Shown here: positions 4,859 through 5,427 of the stretch, piece by piece
How positions within the stretch are numbered: the first letter of the stretch is position 1
Layout: each line of letters begins with the position of its first letter
Assembly: GCA_024404735.1 (NCBI GenBank)
Contig: JAKSPP010000097.1
Span: 1 to 5,427, forward strand
Length of the DNA stretch: 5,427 nt
Direction of reading: 5' to 3'
Source of the DNA: Oscillospiraceae bacterium
GTDB taxonomy: Bacteria; Bacillota; Clostridia; Oscillospirales; Oscillospiraceae
Position numbers and translations under genes: made by a program
The notes under the pieces: model-generated
The model's database searches: none
What the model saw: only the letters and a program-made list of their open reading frames with translations
Told to the model about the DNA's origin: nothing

Positions 4859-5427
4859 ATGTCTGAACTTAAGCCCTGCAAGAAGCTTGGCTTCGGCTTT
4901 ATGCGTTTACCCAAAAATTCCGAGGGTAAATTTGATATGCCCCTTATTAACAACATGGTTGATAAATTCCTCGAGAAGGGATTTACCTATTTTGATACTG
5001 CCTATGTTTATGAGGGCAGTGAGGTCGCCCTCGGCGAGTCTCTTGTTAAGCGTCACCCCAGAGAGAGCTACACCATCGCCGATAAGCTCCCCGTATTCCT
5101 CGTAGACAAACCCGAGAAGTGCGATGTTCTCTTCAAGGAGACTCTTTCCCGTCTCGGAACAGATTACGTTGACTACTACCTTGTTCACGGCCTTGACGGC
5201 AAGAAGAGCAAGGAAGCCGAAGAGCTTGGCGTATGGGATTACATTGCAAAGCAGAAGGAGCTTGGTACCGTAAAGCACATGGGCTTCTCCTTCCACGGCA
5301 CTGCAGATGACCTTGATGAGATTCTCACCCGTCATCCCGAGGCTGAATTCTGCCAGCTTCAGATAAACTACCTTGACTGGGAGAGCGAGGATGTTCAGTC
5401 CCGCCGCTGCTACGAGGTTGCAAGAAA
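4859..5427 (+). CDS. Aldo/keto reductase, large COG1453-type (5' part only)
   Basis: The first 189 codons of an NAD(P)H-dependent oxidoreductase are visible; the frame is open at the right edge. The protein opens with LGFGFMRLPKN (10-20), the first strand of the AKR barrel. The AKR catalytic tetrad can be assigned as D46 and Y51 (in YFDTAYVYEGSE, 44-55), K76 (in IADKLP) and H110 (in YYLVHGL, 106-112). Later VKHMGFSFHG (around 138-147) and CQLQINYLDW match the phosphate-proximal barrel strands of the family. The style, including TIADKLPVFLV, is that of the large clostridial aldo/keto reductases (COG1453), which usually continue past the barrel into a C-terminal ferredoxin-like [4Fe-4S] region; that part would be outside the window, so it is not confirmed. 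It acts in the cytoplasm; the substrate cannot be told from this fragment. It has its own promoter and diverges from the DUF3237 gene. Confidence 0.9.
   Translation, partial: MSELKPCKKLGFGFMRLPKNSEGKFDMPLINNMVDKFLEKGFTYFDTAYVYEGSEVALGESLVKRHPRESYTIADKLPVFLVDKPEKCDVLFKETLSRLGTDYVDYYLVHGLDGKKSKEAEELGVWDYIAKQKELGTVKHMGFSFHGTADDLDEILTRHPEAEFCQLQINYLDWESEDVQSRRCYEVAR

Noticed and set aside
4907..5335. Minus-strand open frame opposite the aldo/keto reductase, and a similar one at 68-361 opposite the hydrolase
   Set aside because: Both are in antisense register with genes that are clearly supported by family motifs and are codon-bias shadows.
1..5427. A novel multi-gene system (defence, toxin-antitoxin, biosynthetic cluster, mobile element, CRISPR)
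   Set aside because: All genes fall in recognisable metabolic, transport or translation families, each in its own transcription unit, with no repeats, integrase, transposase or small toxin-like gene pairs.

Overview
The window looks like ordinary chromosomal DNA from a Gram-positive anaerobe of the Clostridia, most likely an Oscillospiraceae/Ruminococcaceae-type gut bacterium. This rests on the gene content (a clostridial EF-G-like paralogue and a large clostridial-type aldo/keto reductase), AGGAGG-type ribosome binding sites, near-consensus TATAAT boxes, hairpin-plus-T-run terminators and base composition near 50% GC by eye. The taxon is an inference; no rRNA or other marker is present.

Layout from left to right: (1) the 3' end of an alpha/beta hydrolase (acetyl-esterase/lipase type), closed by an intrinsic terminator; (2) a 282-base intergenic region with a clear promoter; (3) a complete EF-G-like translational GTPase (690 aa) with its own terminator; (4) an extended -10 promoter and a complete SLC1/DAACS-type cation symporter (392 aa); (5) a strong hairpin terminator that serves both strands; (6) a convergent minus-strand gene for a DUF3237/UPF0311 protein of unknown function; (7) a short divergent promoter region with dyad symmetry; (8) the 5' part of an aldo/keto reductase that runs off the right edge.

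Each gene appears to be its own transcription unit: every complete plus-strand gene has its own promoter and terminator, so there is no sign of an operon or multi-gene system. The only pairing suggested by layout is the divergent DUF3237 gene and aldo/keto reductase, which share an intergenic region. I found no mobile element, CRISPR array, RNA gene or defence/toxin cassette.

The most interesting content lies inside two proteins. The EF-G-like protein keeps the fold and the domain IV tip histidine but has changes in several GTPase positions (P-loop Asp, switch I Thr, the catalytic His after DTPG, and the Asn of NKxD). The symporter lacks the arginine that binds acidic side chains in glutamate transporters and has a rewritten NMDGT motif, so the usual label of Na+/dicarboxylate symporter is doubtful.
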